This document shows, piece by piece, positions 17,184 to 26,454 of a DNA stretch of 64,000 nucleotides (position 1 is the first letter of the stretch; the number at the start of each line of letters is the position of its first letter). Position numbers and translations under genes: made by a program. Source of the stretch: Thermogemmatispora sp042408735 (GTDB lineage Bacteria > Chloroflexota > Ktedonobacteria > Ktedonobacterales > Ktedonobacteraceae); the NCBI RefSeq assembly GCF_042408735.1, contig NZ_JBHOQV010000047.1:1-64000 (forward strand). Reading direction: 5' to 3'. Below the pieces are notes generated by a model. The model was not told where the DNA came from. It made no database searches and was given only the letters and a program-made list of their open reading frames with translations.

Positions 17184-17585
17184 ATGGCTCAGATGAAGAT
17201 TCTGGCAGTTGAAACCCGTGACAAGGATCAGGTCATCGATATCACCGATACGGTGGCTGGCTACCTGCGCGATGTCGAGCCGGAGAGCGGCCTGTGTACG
17301 GTTTTTGTGCCGCATACGACCTGCGCGGTGGCGGCAATGGACCTGGACCCAGGTACCGATCTCGATTTGCTCGAAGCCCTGCGCCGCCTGCTCCCGGCGA
17401 TCCGCTACCGCCATCCTCATAATCCGGACCATGCCCCCGATCACATTCTGGCCACGCTGATCGGGCCGTCGCTGACGGTCCCCTATGCCCACCGGCGCCT
17501 GCTGTTGGGAACCTGGCAGCGTATCGTGCTGGTCGAGCTGGATGGCCCGCGACGCCGCACCCTGCACCTGACCTGCTCCGGCTAA
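17184..17585 (+). CDS. YjbQ / UPF0047 family protein
   Basis: 133 aa from ATG 17184, placed 8 bp after GGAGGACG; the earlier frame from 17103 is not needed. Diagnostic motifs are VFVPHTTCAVA, HNPDHAPDHILATLIGPS and LLLGTWQRIVLVELDGPRRR, in the family's order and length (~130-140 aa). Family members form small trimers, and some have been reported to show thiamine-phosphate synthase activity in vitro; the physiological role is unclear. Confidence 0.9.
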   Translation: MAQMKILAVETRDKDQVIDITDTVAGYLRDVEPESGLCTVFVPHTTCAVAAMDLDPGTDLDLLEALRRLLPAIRYRHPHNPDHAPDHILATLIGPSLTVPYAHRRLLLGTWQRIVLVELDGPRRRTLHLTCSG

Positions 17586-17877
17586 CCGCTGGTCCTGGAG
17601 AATGTCCGGTAGGCCGACGCTCCCCATGGTCTCCCGCCGGCCGCGCTCTCTCGCCGCCAGCTAGTCCCGCCCTACCTCCGCCAGGCCAGGGCACTTTGTA
17701 AATCCTGTAAATAGAAGCTGATTTATGTAGTGAAGTTGGCCCAATTCGCGCTACCATTGAGGTTTCCTTGCCAGAGCCAGGCCGCAGGCGCGAGTTGCCG
17801 GCCTGGTTCTCGGCCTGAACCTGACTGGGGCTGGCCTGCGGCCCTGGTAGGTGTCCCCCGCCCAAGGGAGGGAAGGC
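17586..17877 (+). promoter_or_regulatory. Leader region of the eight-gene signalling cluster
   Basis: 292 bases without a gene before the first gene of the cluster. tgtaaatcctgtaaat (17697-17712) is a direct repeat of TGTAAAT with a 2-bp gap. It is followed by an AT-rich tract, the only one nearby, so the promoter is probably here. No clean sigma-70 hexamer pair is visible. Confidence 0.35.
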
Positions 17878-19491
17878 ATGAGCAACGCAGATATCGAAAG
17901 TTCGGCCCTCCTTGGCCAGCACGTTGATCGCTACGAGCTGGTCGAGATTCTGGGCAGCGGTGGCTTCGCCTCGGTCTATCGAGGCCGCCGGGAAGCGGGC
18001 CAGGAGGTAGCCATCAAGATCGGCCGAAGCTCTCTGGAGGCGCCGGAGAACCAGGCCGCCTTTGAGCGCGAGGTTCGTATTATCTCGAGCCTCAACCATC
18101 CCAACATTATCAGGCTTCTCGACTACGGCATTTATCAGCTAGAGCTGCGCGGACGGCGGCTGGCGCTGCCCTACCTGGTCATGCCTCTGGCCCCGGGCGG
18201 TAGCCTGCGCCAACTTGTCCCCCGCGGCCAGCGCCTGCCTCTTGAGCGGGCACTGGACTATGTCCAGCAGGTAGCGGCGGCGCTGCAGTATGCTCACGAC
18301 TTTCGTGAACCTGATGGGCGCGAGAAGGCCGTGCTCCATCTGGATGTCAAGCCGGCGAACATGCTGGTTGGCGAGCGCGGGCAGATCTGGCTGAGCGACT
18401 TCGGCATTGCCATTATCGGACACAAGACGCTGCACATCGCTGATCCCCAGGTGGCAGCCCTGCCCTGGCCAGGGAGAGAAGCCATCTGGGGCTCGCCCGA
18501 GTATATGGCCCCCGAGCGCTTTGATGGCCAGCGCCGCCGCGCCAGCGATCAGTATGCTCTTGCCGTGACCTGCTATGAGTGGCTGGCCGGCGCACCGCCT
18601 TTCAGTTGCCCAGCCACCGATCCGGAGGCGCGCCTGCAGGAGCTGATGCGGCTCCATCGAACGCAGGCGCCGCCGCCGCTCGCGGCTCGCTTTAGCGATA
18701 TTCCCCCCGCCGTTGAGGCGGTCATTTTCAAGGCCCTGGAGAAAGATCCCGATCAGCGCTATCCGACGGTCAGAGCCTTTGCCGAGGCCCTTGAGCAGGC
18801 CGTCGCAACGAGCCAACGCCCCTCGCAGTCGCAGTCCGCCTCCTCGCCCGCTGCTCCCACCTCTCCTCCCGGTAAGGCCGCCTCTGGAGCCGCTGCGGGA
18901 GCCGGGCCTGCTCCTCGATCCGGCTTGGGGTCGCTCTCTGGACCTGGTCCCGTGCCGATCTCCGCACCAGCCAATCTCTTTCTCGGTAGTCGCTCGACTT
19001 TCATGGACAGCGGCGCCTCCTCGGTCACGCTCCCCCAGACCTCTCCGGCTCTCCTAAAGGGACCGGCCTTCTCCGTCAAGACGCCGCCGGCCAGGCCTGT
19101 GCATTTCTGGAGCGGCCACCTTTCTTTTCTCCACCTGCCAGATTTTCGCCTCTTCCGCTTCGTGCATAGCTTGCTCATTGTGCTGGCTGGACTGCTTTGG
19201 CTGATCGCTCTTCCCAACCTATGGCCGCCCATTTTGCTCTCTATTCCTTTCATTATCGCCATCTTCTACCTGGCGATTAGCCGGCGCAATCCTACTATGA
19301 TGCTCGTGTCTGCTCTGCCAGTGATTCTTTATGAGGGAGCAGGTATTGGCTTTCTCTGTTTCAATCTGATAGTGAAGATCTGGCCTCATATGCCGCTTGT
19401 GACTCTGCTCGCCCCCTTGCCGGCCCTGGCGGCGGGGGGGGCTGTGCTCTCAAGTGTCCGTAGCTATGGCAGGCGGCGCCTGGACTGGTAG
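17878..19491 (+). CDS. Membrane-bound Ser/Thr protein kinase (HLD variant)
   Basis: 537 aa from ATG 17878 behind AGGGAGGGAAGG. The kinase domain spans about 18-300: GSGGFASVYRG, VAIKIG (Lys present), LHLDVKPANM where HRD is usual (Arg replaced by Leu), DFGIA, and SPEYMAPERFDG. The missing HRD arginine suggests control that does not rely on activation-loop phosphorylation. A Pro/Ser/Ala-rich linker (about 315-410) leads to four hydrophobic segments near the C-terminus (about 425-530), so the kinase faces the cytoplasm from a multi-pass anchor. It opens a run of eight co-directional genes that includes a PP2C-like phosphatase, a natural counterpart. Confidence 0.88.
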   Translation: MSNADIESSALLGQHVDRYELVEILGSGGFASVYRGRREAGQEVAIKIGRSSLEAPENQAAFEREVRIISSLNHPNIIRLLDYGIYQLELRGRRLALPYLVMPLAPGGSLRQLVPRGQRLPLERALDYVQQVAAALQYAHDFREPDGREKAVLHLDVKPANMLVGERGQIWLSDFGIAIIGHKTLHIADPQVAALPWPGREAIWGSPEYMAPERFDGQRRRASDQYALAVTCYEWLAGAPPFSCPATDPEARLQELMRLHRTQAPPPLAARFSDIPPAVEAVIFKALEKDPDQRYPTVRAFAEALEQAVATSQRPSQSQSASSPAAPTSPPGKAASGAAAGAGPAPRSGLGSLSGPGPVPISAPANLFLGSRSTFMDSGASSVTLPQTSPALLKGPAFSVKTPPARPVHFWSGHLSFLHLPDFRLFRFVHSLLIVLAGLLWLIALPNLWPPILLSIPFIIAIFYLAISRRNPTMMLVSALPVILYEGAGIGFLCFNLIVKIWPHMPLVTLLAPLPALAAGGAVLSSVRSYGRRRLDW

Positions 19492-19649
19492 GGGCGGGAC
19501 CAGCGGCCTCCCTGATCAGGTGACCGGAGGCTTGCTTCCAGGTCGAACTGGACTCTAGGTAAAGATACGTAAATTTGGCATTCCTCTAGCGTTCTCCCGG
19601 TAGAGGATCAAGCGTTAGCGGGAAGTGCCGAGAGAGGAGCAAGACAGCT

Positions 19650-20534
19650 ATGCCGTACACCCAGCCGTGGAATAGCCATCAGCCTGGCTGTCTTATTCTG
19701 CTGCTTGATCAATCGAGATCAATGGAAGAGCCATTTGGCCTGCAGCAGGCTGGAGGTGGACGACGTAAGTGCGAAATGCTGGCGACCGTCGTCAACGGTT
19801 TCCTCAACGAGCTGATTGCGGCTAACACTGTGATTGACAAGGAAGGTATACCCGAGGTGCGTCCGCGGGCCGAGGTGGCCATTCTGGGCTACAGCGGGAC
19901 GAGTGTGACCTCGGCTCTTAAGGGAGGGTTGGGGCGCAAGGACTTTGTGTCTCTGGCCGAGCTGCAGGATCAGCCTCTGGCCATAGAGCGGCGCAAGAGG
20001 CGCGAGCTGGATGAAACGGGAGCTGTCTACGAGGTGGAAGTTTCCTTCCCAGTCTGGGTGAAGCCGGTCGCCTCAGATGGAACGCCGATGTGTGCGGCGC
20101 TGCGGCGGGCTGCCGAGCTGGCCCAGCGCTGGGCGGCGGCCAATCCGCGCAACTATCCGCCGGTGGTGATCAATGTGACCGATGGTCAATCCACCGACGG
20201 TGACCCGACGCCGATCGCTCAGGATTTGTGCCGCGTGGCCACTGCCGATGGGACGGCCTTGCTTTTTACGGTCCACCTGACGAATCTCAACAGCGCGCCG
20301 GTGGAATATCCGGCCTCCGAGAGTGAGCTGCCCAACGATCCCTATGCCCAGTTGCTCTTTCGTATCAGCAGCCTGGTGCCGGAAACCAGTCTTGTCCAAC
20401 TCTCATCGATGCTGCACCGCGATCTGAGTCCTGGCGCGCGTGGCCTGATCTTTAACGGCGACGCTGTCTCGATACGTCTGATGTTCAATTTTGCCAGTAT
20501 TCCAGCTACCCAGCTGCTGGACCCGAATCGCTGA
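19650..20534 (+). CDS. von Willebrand factor A (vWA) domain protein
   Basis: 294 aa, start ATG 19650 behind GAGAGGAGC. The vWA fold fills the protein. The MIDAS metal site is intact: LLLDQSRSM gives D20-x-S22-x-S24, DGTPMCAAL supplies the threonine, and VINVTDGQSTDGD the second Asp. vWA proteins bind partners through a divalent cation. There is no signal peptide or membrane segment, so it works in the cytoplasm. Kinase-vWA-PP2C triplets are known in bacterial stress and conflict operons (for example those with tellurium-resistance proteins), and here the triplet heads the GTPase cluster. Confidence 0.88.
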   Translation: MPYTQPWNSHQPGCLILLLDQSRSMEEPFGLQQAGGGRRKCEMLATVVNGFLNELIAANTVIDKEGIPEVRPRAEVAILGYSGTSVTSALKGGLGRKDFVSLAELQDQPLAIERRKRRELDETGAVYEVEVSFPVWVKPVASDGTPMCAALRRAAELAQRWAAANPRNYPPVVINVTDGQSTDGDPTPIAQDLCRVATADGTALLFTVHLTNLNSAPVEYPASESELPNDPYAQLLFRISSLVPETSLVQLSSMLHRDLSPGARGLIFNGDAVSIRLMFNFASIPATQLLDPNR

Positions 20535-20626
20535 GGGGGGCGGCCTGGGCCTGCCCGCGTGAGCTGGGGGCTGGTAGGAAGAGCTTCCTCGTGCAGCGGT
20601 CTGGGGGCTGAGGAGGCGATCAGCCG

Positions 20627-21868
20627 ATGTTTGCCGAGATCAGGATTCTGGAGTACTGGAAATCGGAGCACGACCTCGATACGCTTGAGGATGCCTGCGC
20701 GCTCGATGCGGGACGCGGGCTTTTCGCGCTGGCCGACGGCGCCGGAACGACGCTCTTCGCCCGCCAGTGGGCTGTGACGCTGGTGCATTTCTTCCTCGAG
20801 TGCCCGCTGCTGAGCGCTGACCCGTTTGAGCTGGAGTGGTGGCTTGCTCAGGCCCGTACCCGCTATGAGCAGGCGCTTCCTCCACGGAAGGAGCTGGAAC
20901 GGCTGCCGCCGATGGCGCGTCAGAAATGGCTGCGCGAGGGCAGCCAGGCCACTCTGGCGACGCTGCGCGTGGTAGAGTCGGAGCCGGAGCAGATAGTGGT
21001 CCAGATGCTGGCGATCGGCGATAGCTGCCTGCTCTGGCGGCGGGCTGGCAGCGAGGAGGTGGCCTCTTTTCCCCTGCGCTCGCCCGTGGACTTCGCCAGG
21101 TCTCCGCTGTGTCTACCTTCGCGAGCAACCCTCTTCCGGCGCTCCTTTCACCGCCTGAAGGAGCGCTGGCTGACACTTGGGGCGGGCGATTGCCTGCTGC
21201 TGGCCACCGATGCCCTGGCGCGCTGGATTCTGGCGGGGGGCGATGGCAGTCTGAGTCCCGCACAGTGCTTTGATCTGGTGGCCCGCCAGAAGCCCTCTTC
21301 CTGGGAGACGTTTGTCAAGGAGTGTCGGGCGTGCCGGGGGCTGGCCGATGACGACTGCTCAGCTGTGGTGCTAATCTGCCATCACCGGTTGAGCGAGGGT
21401 GCCATTTTGCTGGGAACAACGCAGGCGTCTCAAGCCGCTCTCCAGGCCCAGCGCCGGGAGGAGTTTGAGGAGGCGCGCCGCGCGAGGGATCGCCGCCTGA
21501 TGGCCGTGCTCTATGGCGACGGCAGTGCTTTCCAGGGGCTGGACCTGGTCGGGCCGGAGGAGATCGCTCTGGCGCGGAGCGTGGCCGAGGCTCTCGACGA
21601 GCTACTCTGGCAGCTTCGCCCCCTCCTCGATCGGGCCGATGCCGCTGAGCAGGCGGCCCGGCTCTGGCAGAGCTATGCCCCCCTGTTGGCTGCCGAACCG
21701 TGTGCTGCTAAGCTGCGCCGAACCCTGGCCGCTTTGGGGGTGCGGGAGGTCGAGGAGGTGGGCCAGGCCAGCAAGGAGGCCCTGGCCCCGCAGGCTGACT
21801 TGCCGCTCTCGGCTGGCCGGCAGGCCCCAGATCCTGACAGGTCCGGCCAGGGAGAAAGGACGGAGTAG
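20627..21868 (+). CDS. PP2C-like Ser/Thr protein phosphatase
   Basis: 413 aa, start ATG 20627 behind GGAGGCG. Metal-site signatures of PP2C are present: ALADGAGTT (Asp37), MLAIGDSCLLW (GDS), LLLATDALARW (usually TDG), and GLADDDCSAVVL (DD near the C-terminal side). The phosphatase part covers about 1-265. The remaining ~150 residues are a helical, acidic/basic mixed tail of unknown role. It should reverse phosphorylation by the two kinase-like proteins encoded on either side. Its stop is 5 bp before the next start, so co-translation is likely. Confidence 0.82.
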   Translation: MFAEIRILEYWKSEHDLDTLEDACALDAGRGLFALADGAGTTLFARQWAVTLVHFFLECPLLSADPFELEWWLAQARTRYEQALPPRKELERLPPMARQKWLREGSQATLATLRVVESEPEQIVVQMLAIGDSCLLWRRAGSEEVASFPLRSPVDFARSPLCLPSRATLFRRSFHRLKERWLTLGAGDCLLLATDALARWILAGGDGSLSPAQCFDLVARQKPSSWETFVKECRACRGLADDDCSAVVLICHHRLSEGAILLGTTQASQAALQAQRREEFEEARRARDRRLMAVLYGDGSAFQGLDLVGPEEIALARSVAEALDELLWQLRPLLDRADAAEQAARLWQSYAPLLAAEPCAAKLRRTLAALGVREVEEVGQASKEALAPQADLPLSAGRQAPDPDRSGQGERTE

Positions 21869-21873
21869 GGCCT

Positions 21874-24800
21874 ATGCCGGGACGTCTGGACTTTGATGAG
21901 GCGATGCTCTTTCCGCGCTCTCGCCTGCTGGTTCCCGATCCTGAGCTGCGCGAGGGCCAGGTCGAAATGATTGAGCTGGCAACACGCCGGGGCCCGATTC
22001 GGCGCCCCTGGGGGCAAGAGGGCGGCTTTGCCATTGTCTATAAGTTCCGGACGCGCAGCGGGCAGATGCGTGCCCTGCGCTGCTTTCATGTCGAGATGGG
22101 AGCCGACACCGAGGAGCGCTATCGCCTCATGGCGACCTATTTTGCGAAGCAGCCAGCTCTAGGGGCCATAACGGTTCGCTTCACCTACTATCAGCAAGGC
22201 ATCCTGGTCCAGGAGAGGGACCGCAAGGAGGTCTGTCCTCTGATCGCTATGGAGTGGGTTGAAGGGCGCACCCTCTGCGAGGCGGTTCATGCCTATTGCC
22301 GTCAGGGCGATCGGAGGGCGCTCAGAGCGCTAAGCCAGCGCTGGCAGAAGCTGATCCTGGCCATGCGTGAGGCCCACATGGCGCATGGCGACCTGGCGGG
22401 CAGCAACGTGCTGGTCCGCGATGATGGGCAACTGGTGCTGGTCGACTACGATGGGGTCTACATCCCGCCGTTGTCCAGTTACCCGCCGGTGCTGGCCGGG
22501 CAAGAGGACTACCAGCATCCCCAGATGCGTCGGCGCCCCTTTAATGAAGAGACGGATGCCTTTTCTGCCCTGGTGATTACGACCGCCCTGAGTGCCCTGG
22601 CCAGCGATCCCGAACTCTGGGGGCGCTATGCCCGCCTCGATGAGCGCGGCAATCCTCCTGAGTCCCTGCTCTTTACCGCCGCAGATTTCGCCGATCCCCA
22701 GAACTCGCGGCTCTTTCAGGAGCTGCTGCGAGCGCATGATCCGCTGGTGGCTCAGTTGGCCCGGATGCTGTGGGCGGCCTGTGAGCAGCCTGTTGAACAG
22801 GTGCGCTTTCCGTTTCGCTTGCTCGATCCCAACTACGAGTCCCAGCACGCTCTCAAAGAGCTGGAGAGGGCCATCGCCAGCGACGACGACGAGGAGATTG
22901 CCGGTCTCTGGCTGCCGCCGCTGGAAACCTATGCCCCGGCTCAACCCCATCTGCCGCGAGTGGAGCTGGCTCGCCAGCGGCTGGCCGCCCGAGAGCGCTT
23001 TCGCGCGGCCCTCGCTGGCCGAGCCTCACTGGCGAGCATTCTGGACAGCTACGACACCATTCTCGATGGCTCGCATCTGCTGACCAGGAGCGAACGCTGC
23101 CTGCTGGAGGCGGGACGGCGCTTTCGGGAGGCGCTGGCCAGCCAGGACGATAAGAGTCTGCTTGAGGCGGCGGCCACTCTCAGCCAGTACGCTGGGCTGG
23201 CGATCCTCTCCTCCCAGGAGCAGGCTCAGCTGCAGGCCGCGCGCCAGCGTCAGCGGGTGCGCCGGGCCTGGGAGAAGGCGCGCCAGTCACGTGAGGTGCG
23301 TGCGATCGCCAGGGCCTACACGGAGCTGCGGCAGGCCGGCCTGGAGCTACCTGCAGAAGAGGAGCGCCTCGGCAGGCTGGCGGCGGACTTCTGTACCCTG
23401 GCCGACGATCCTGCCGTCGCCGATGAGGCCCTGCTAGCGGCCTACGAGGCCATCACGCTTTCGCCGCTGGCTGCGGAGCTGCAGATGGGCGCTGAGGAGC
23501 ACCGGCGAGTAAGGCTGGCCGAGCGCCGTCTGGCGGTCCTGGCTCGCTTGCGTGCGGCCCTGGGCAGCCGCCGTCTGCGCGCCGTAGCCGAGGCCGATGA
23601 TCCCGTGCTGGACGAGTGCCCGGCTCTGACGCCCGACGAGCGAGAACGGCTGCTGCTGGCACGCCGCTTCTGGGCAGCTCTGGCTGCCGACGATGATGCC
23701 GAACTCGTCAGTCTGGGCGAGCAACTGGAGCAGGAAGCCTCGACCGACACGGGCTTTCTGCTCACCGCCGAGGAACGCACGCGCCTGGAGCTGGCGCGCG
23801 AACGCTGGAAGATCTATAGCCGTTTCCTGTTAGCGCTCCAATCGCGCCAGCCGCGGCTGATCGCGGCTGCCGCCCATCCTCTACTCGCCGAGCTGCCGCT
23901 TAGCCCCAGCGAGCGTAAGCTCTTGGAGCTGGCCCAGGAGTTCGTGGCGGTCTACCACGACGATCAGCGGCTGCTGGAATTCTATAAGCGCCTGCGGGCG
24001 GACGGCCAGGCCGCCTCTTTCCAGTTTGCTCCCGAGGAGCGGCAGCGCCTCGATGAGCTGTGGGAACGGGAAAAGCGCTGGCAAGCCTTTACGCTGGCGC
24101 TGGCAACAGCCGAACAAGAGAGCGCCGAGGAGGGACCACGACGCCTGCTGGCGGCCTTTAATGAGCTGCCCGAGGCTCTCCTTGGGCGTCTGACCCCCGC
24201 CCAGGAGTGGCGCCTGCAGCTAGCGCGTCAGGGCCTGGAGCTGCTCCATCTCCTGAAGCAGGGGGCCAGCGATGAGCAGCTGCTCTCGCTCTACACGCCG
24301 GCCCTGCTAGAAGCCTTCCCCTCGCTGCTGCAGGAGGCCCAGCGTCAGAAGCTGGAGACGCTTGCCCTCTTGCAGGAGCTGCAGCAAGCCTGGCGGACCT
24401 GCGATTACCGGCGCATCTTGTTGATCGCCAGGAGCGTTCCCCTGCCTGAGCTGCTGGCGCGCCATTCCTTGCAGCTCCAGGTGGCCGCCCGGCGTCTGGC
24501 GGAGCAGCTACAGCCGGAGCAGCTCCATCTGGCTCTGCGTTCCACTGCCGGTGGCCAGAGCCTGGTCGTCTCCTGGCACTGGACCGCTGACCCCTTGCTG
24601 CGCTACATCCTGGTTTGCTGGAACAGGCAGGCCTTGCCGCCCCTGCCGCAACCGCTGCGTCTGGAGCAACTGGCACACCTGGCTGATTGGCGGATCATCA
24701 GCCATCCCGAGCCAATTGGCCGGGGGGCGGCCTCGCTGGAACTGCCGGTAGGGGCCTGCTCTCAGCTCTTTGTGGCGGTCTGTGCCCTGCTGCCCCAAGA

Positions 24801-24948
24801 CTGGCGCCAGCACGGGAACGGCAGGCTGCTGGAGCAGGAAGCTGGCTATCACTATCAGCGAGATTGGTCGGACGCCGACCTTTCCTGGTGGCCGGGGCGC
24901 CTGTTCCTGGCCTCTCTCGCGCCCGGAGTCGAGCTGGATCTCGCTTGA
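21874..24948 (+). CDS. Atypical kinase-fold protein with long helical repeat region
   Basis: 1024 aa. Residues ~45-300 are a protein-kinase-like domain: GGFAIVYKF as nucleotide loop, RALRCFHV where VAIK-type Lys is expected (Arg instead), MEWVEGRTL hinge, HGDLAGSNVLV (catalytic loop, about 170) and VLVDYDGVY (DFG-like, about 190). So the catalytic Asp is kept but the beta-3 Lys is not. From about 320 to 880 it is helical, built of loosely repeated units (L-S-P-x-E-R-x-x-L-x-x-A) of roughly 65-75 residues. A C-terminal ~130-residue beta-rich domain follows. It looks like a scaffold-kinase. It is tightly coupled to the PP2C gene (5 bp) and precedes the GTPase gene by 111 bp. Confidence 0.7.
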   Translation: MPGRLDFDEAMLFPRSRLLVPDPELREGQVEMIELATRRGPIRRPWGQEGGFAIVYKFRTRSGQMRALRCFHVEMGADTEERYRLMATYFAKQPALGAITVRFTYYQQGILVQERDRKEVCPLIAMEWVEGRTLCEAVHAYCRQGDRRALRALSQRWQKLILAMREAHMAHGDLAGSNVLVRDDGQLVLVDYDGVYIPPLSSYPPVLAGQEDYQHPQMRRRPFNEETDAFSALVITTALSALASDPELWGRYARLDERGNPPESLLFTAADFADPQNSRLFQELLRAHDPLVAQLARMLWAACEQPVEQVRFPFRLLDPNYESQHALKELERAIASDDDEEIAGLWLPPLETYAPAQPHLPRVELARQRLAARERFRAALAGRASLASILDSYDTILDGSHLLTRSERCLLEAGRRFREALASQDDKSLLEAAATLSQYAGLAILSSQEQAQLQAARQRQRVRRAWEKARQSREVRAIARAYTELRQAGLELPAEEERLGRLAADFCTLADDPAVADEALLAAYEAITLSPLAAELQMGAEEHRRVRLAERRLAVLARLRAALGSRRLRAVAEADDPVLDECPALTPDERERLLLARRFWAALAADDDAELVSLGEQLEQEASTDTGFLLTAEERTRLELARERWKIYSRFLLALQSRQPRLIAAAAHPLLAELPLSPSERKLLELAQEFVAVYHDDQRLLEFYKRLRADGQAASFQFAPEERQRLDELWEREKRWQAFTLALATAEQESAEEGPRRLLAAFNELPEALLGRLTPAQEWRLQLARQGLELLHLLKQGASDEQLLSLYTPALLEAFPSLLQEAQRQKLETLALLQELQQAWRTCDYRRILLIARSVPLPELLARHSLQLQVAARRLAEQLQPEQLHLALRSTAGGQSLVVSWHWTADPLLRYILVCWNRQALPPLPQPLRLEQLAHLADWRIISHPEPIGRGAASLELPVGACSQLFVAVCALLPQDWRQHGNGRLLEQEAGYHYQRDWSDADLSWWPGRLFLASLAPGVELDLA

Positions 24949-25059
24949 GGAGAGAGAGCGGCGCGCAGAGATGGAGGAGGGAGGAGGCTGAGGACTCTGA
25001 GACTGGCTTGAGCTGGCCTGGCAGTGTCAGGCCCATTCCATGAGAGGGAGCGTTATCTT

Positions 25060-26337
25060 ATGAGCTTGCGGCAGATTCTGCGAGAGGCAGTCGGCTTTCT
25101 CTGGGAGCTGCTGACCAGGCTGCTCTATCGCGGACGGACCGCCACCTGCCCTTCGTGCTGCCAGCGCCTCTACCCTGGCGCCTGCACGATTGTCAGTCTA
25201 CCGGAATTGCAGTCCTTTTCCACTGTTGTGCCGCTGCAGGAGGCCCCGCATGGCCTGCGGCGTGCCTACTCGATCCTCTTTCCTGCCTCGCTGATGGGCG
25301 AGGAGTTCACCAGAAGGCAGGCGGTGCGTCTCTGTCCGTCTTGTCAGTATCCTCTGCCCTACAATATCGAGCGCACGCGCCAGGTGACGATTGCCATCAT
25401 TGGCGATGTCAGCTCGGGCAAGAGCGTCTATATCGCCGTGCTCCTGCGCCTGCTTGAACAGGGGGCTTTTCTCCCCAGTCGCCTGCCCTTCAAGCTGACC
25501 TGCCTGACGCCCGAGGCTCGCGAGCGTTACGAGCGCGACTATAGCAAGCCGCTCTTTGTCGATCGGATGGTGCCGCGCGGGACACCGCGCGCTATCGATA
25601 CGACCCATCAGCCGGTCATTTATGAGATCGGTATTCGTCTGGAGCCGGATCTGCCCCCGGTGCGTTTCAATCTTGTCATCTACGATACCTCGGGAGAGGA
25701 CTACGTTATTCAGACCAGGCAGGTTCAGTATGCTCCCTATGTCCTCACGGCTGACGCTATCATCTTTATGCTTGATCCGGTGACCATTCCCAAGATGCGG
25801 GCCAGTCTGCCGAACGATCCCCATTTTCGCTATGGCCACAGCCTCTCGGCGGGGCATCCGCTCGACAGCTTTGCCAAGATTGTCCAGCCGCTTTCTCAGG
25901 TGAGGGGGCGCTCTCCTCGCCCCCTGGCCATTGCCCTCTCGAAAGCCGACTTGCTGAAGAAGCTGCGGCCGGTGAGCATGCAATATCCTTTTCTCTGGCG
26001 TAGCCCGGACTACCGCAATGGCCTCGATCTGATCGATCTGGCCGGCGTCGATCAGGAAGTGCGCCAGATACTCTACGAACATGACCTTGAGCGCTTTCTC
26101 TCGACTGTCGAATATTATCAGGGACAGCTCTTTGCTCCTGTCTGCTACACAGCGGTCTCGGCCCTTGGCTACACCCCTAACGCGCAGGGAGAGATTCCAG
26201 CGATTAATCCCTGGCGCTGTCTCGACCCTTTCCTCTGGGTTCTGCACGAGCTGCGCCTGCTGCCGGCTCAGATCGGCAGGGCCGGCGCTGTCAGGTCGCA
26301 GGACGGGGCGGCTGCCCAGTCTCTCCCCCATCCCTAG
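25060..26337 (+). CDS. Zinc-ribbon P-loop GTPase (DO-GTPase2-like)
   Basis: 425 aa from ATG 25060; GTG 25024 in frame is less likely. An N-terminal amphipathic helix is followed by a split zinc ribbon: CPSC at 30-33 and CPSC at 92-95. Then the P-loop IIGDVSSGKS (113-122), a switch-II-like LVIYDTSGEDY (D-x-x-G analogue), and IALSKADLLKK, a variant of the NKxD guanine-specificity motif. This order fits the double-GTPase family of TRAFAC type seen in bacterial multi-gene signalling or conflict loci. It is probably the switch of the cluster. Nucleotide preference is inferred from SKAD only. The gene after it encodes a GAP1-like partner, a known pairing. Confidence 0.7.
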   Translation: MSLRQILREAVGFLWELLTRLLYRGRTATCPSCCQRLYPGACTIVSLPELQSFSTVVPLQEAPHGLRRAYSILFPASLMGEEFTRRQAVRLCPSCQYPLPYNIERTRQVTIAIIGDVSSGKSVYIAVLLRLLEQGAFLPSRLPFKLTCLTPEARERYERDYSKPLFVDRMVPRGTPRAIDTTHQPVIYEIGIRLEPDLPPVRFNLVIYDTSGEDYVIQTRQVQYAPYVLTADAIIFMLDPVTIPKMRASLPNDPHFRYGHSLSAGHPLDSFAKIVQPLSQVRGRSPRPLAIALSKADLLKKLRPVSMQYPFLWRSPDYRNGLDLIDLAGVDQEVRQILYEHDLERFLSTVEYYQGQLFAPVCYTAVSALGYTPNAQGEIPAINPWRCLDPFLWVLHELRLLPAQIGRAGAVRSQDGAAAQSLPHP

Positions 26338-26454
26338 AGGGGGGCCCCGCGGTATCGGCGCCTGACTCGGCCCTGAAGGTGGGCGGCTCGTGGGCTGGCC
26401 GGGTAAGCGGCGGCCCGAGGCTGTGCCATTCCTGCAACTATGGAGGAGCGGACG

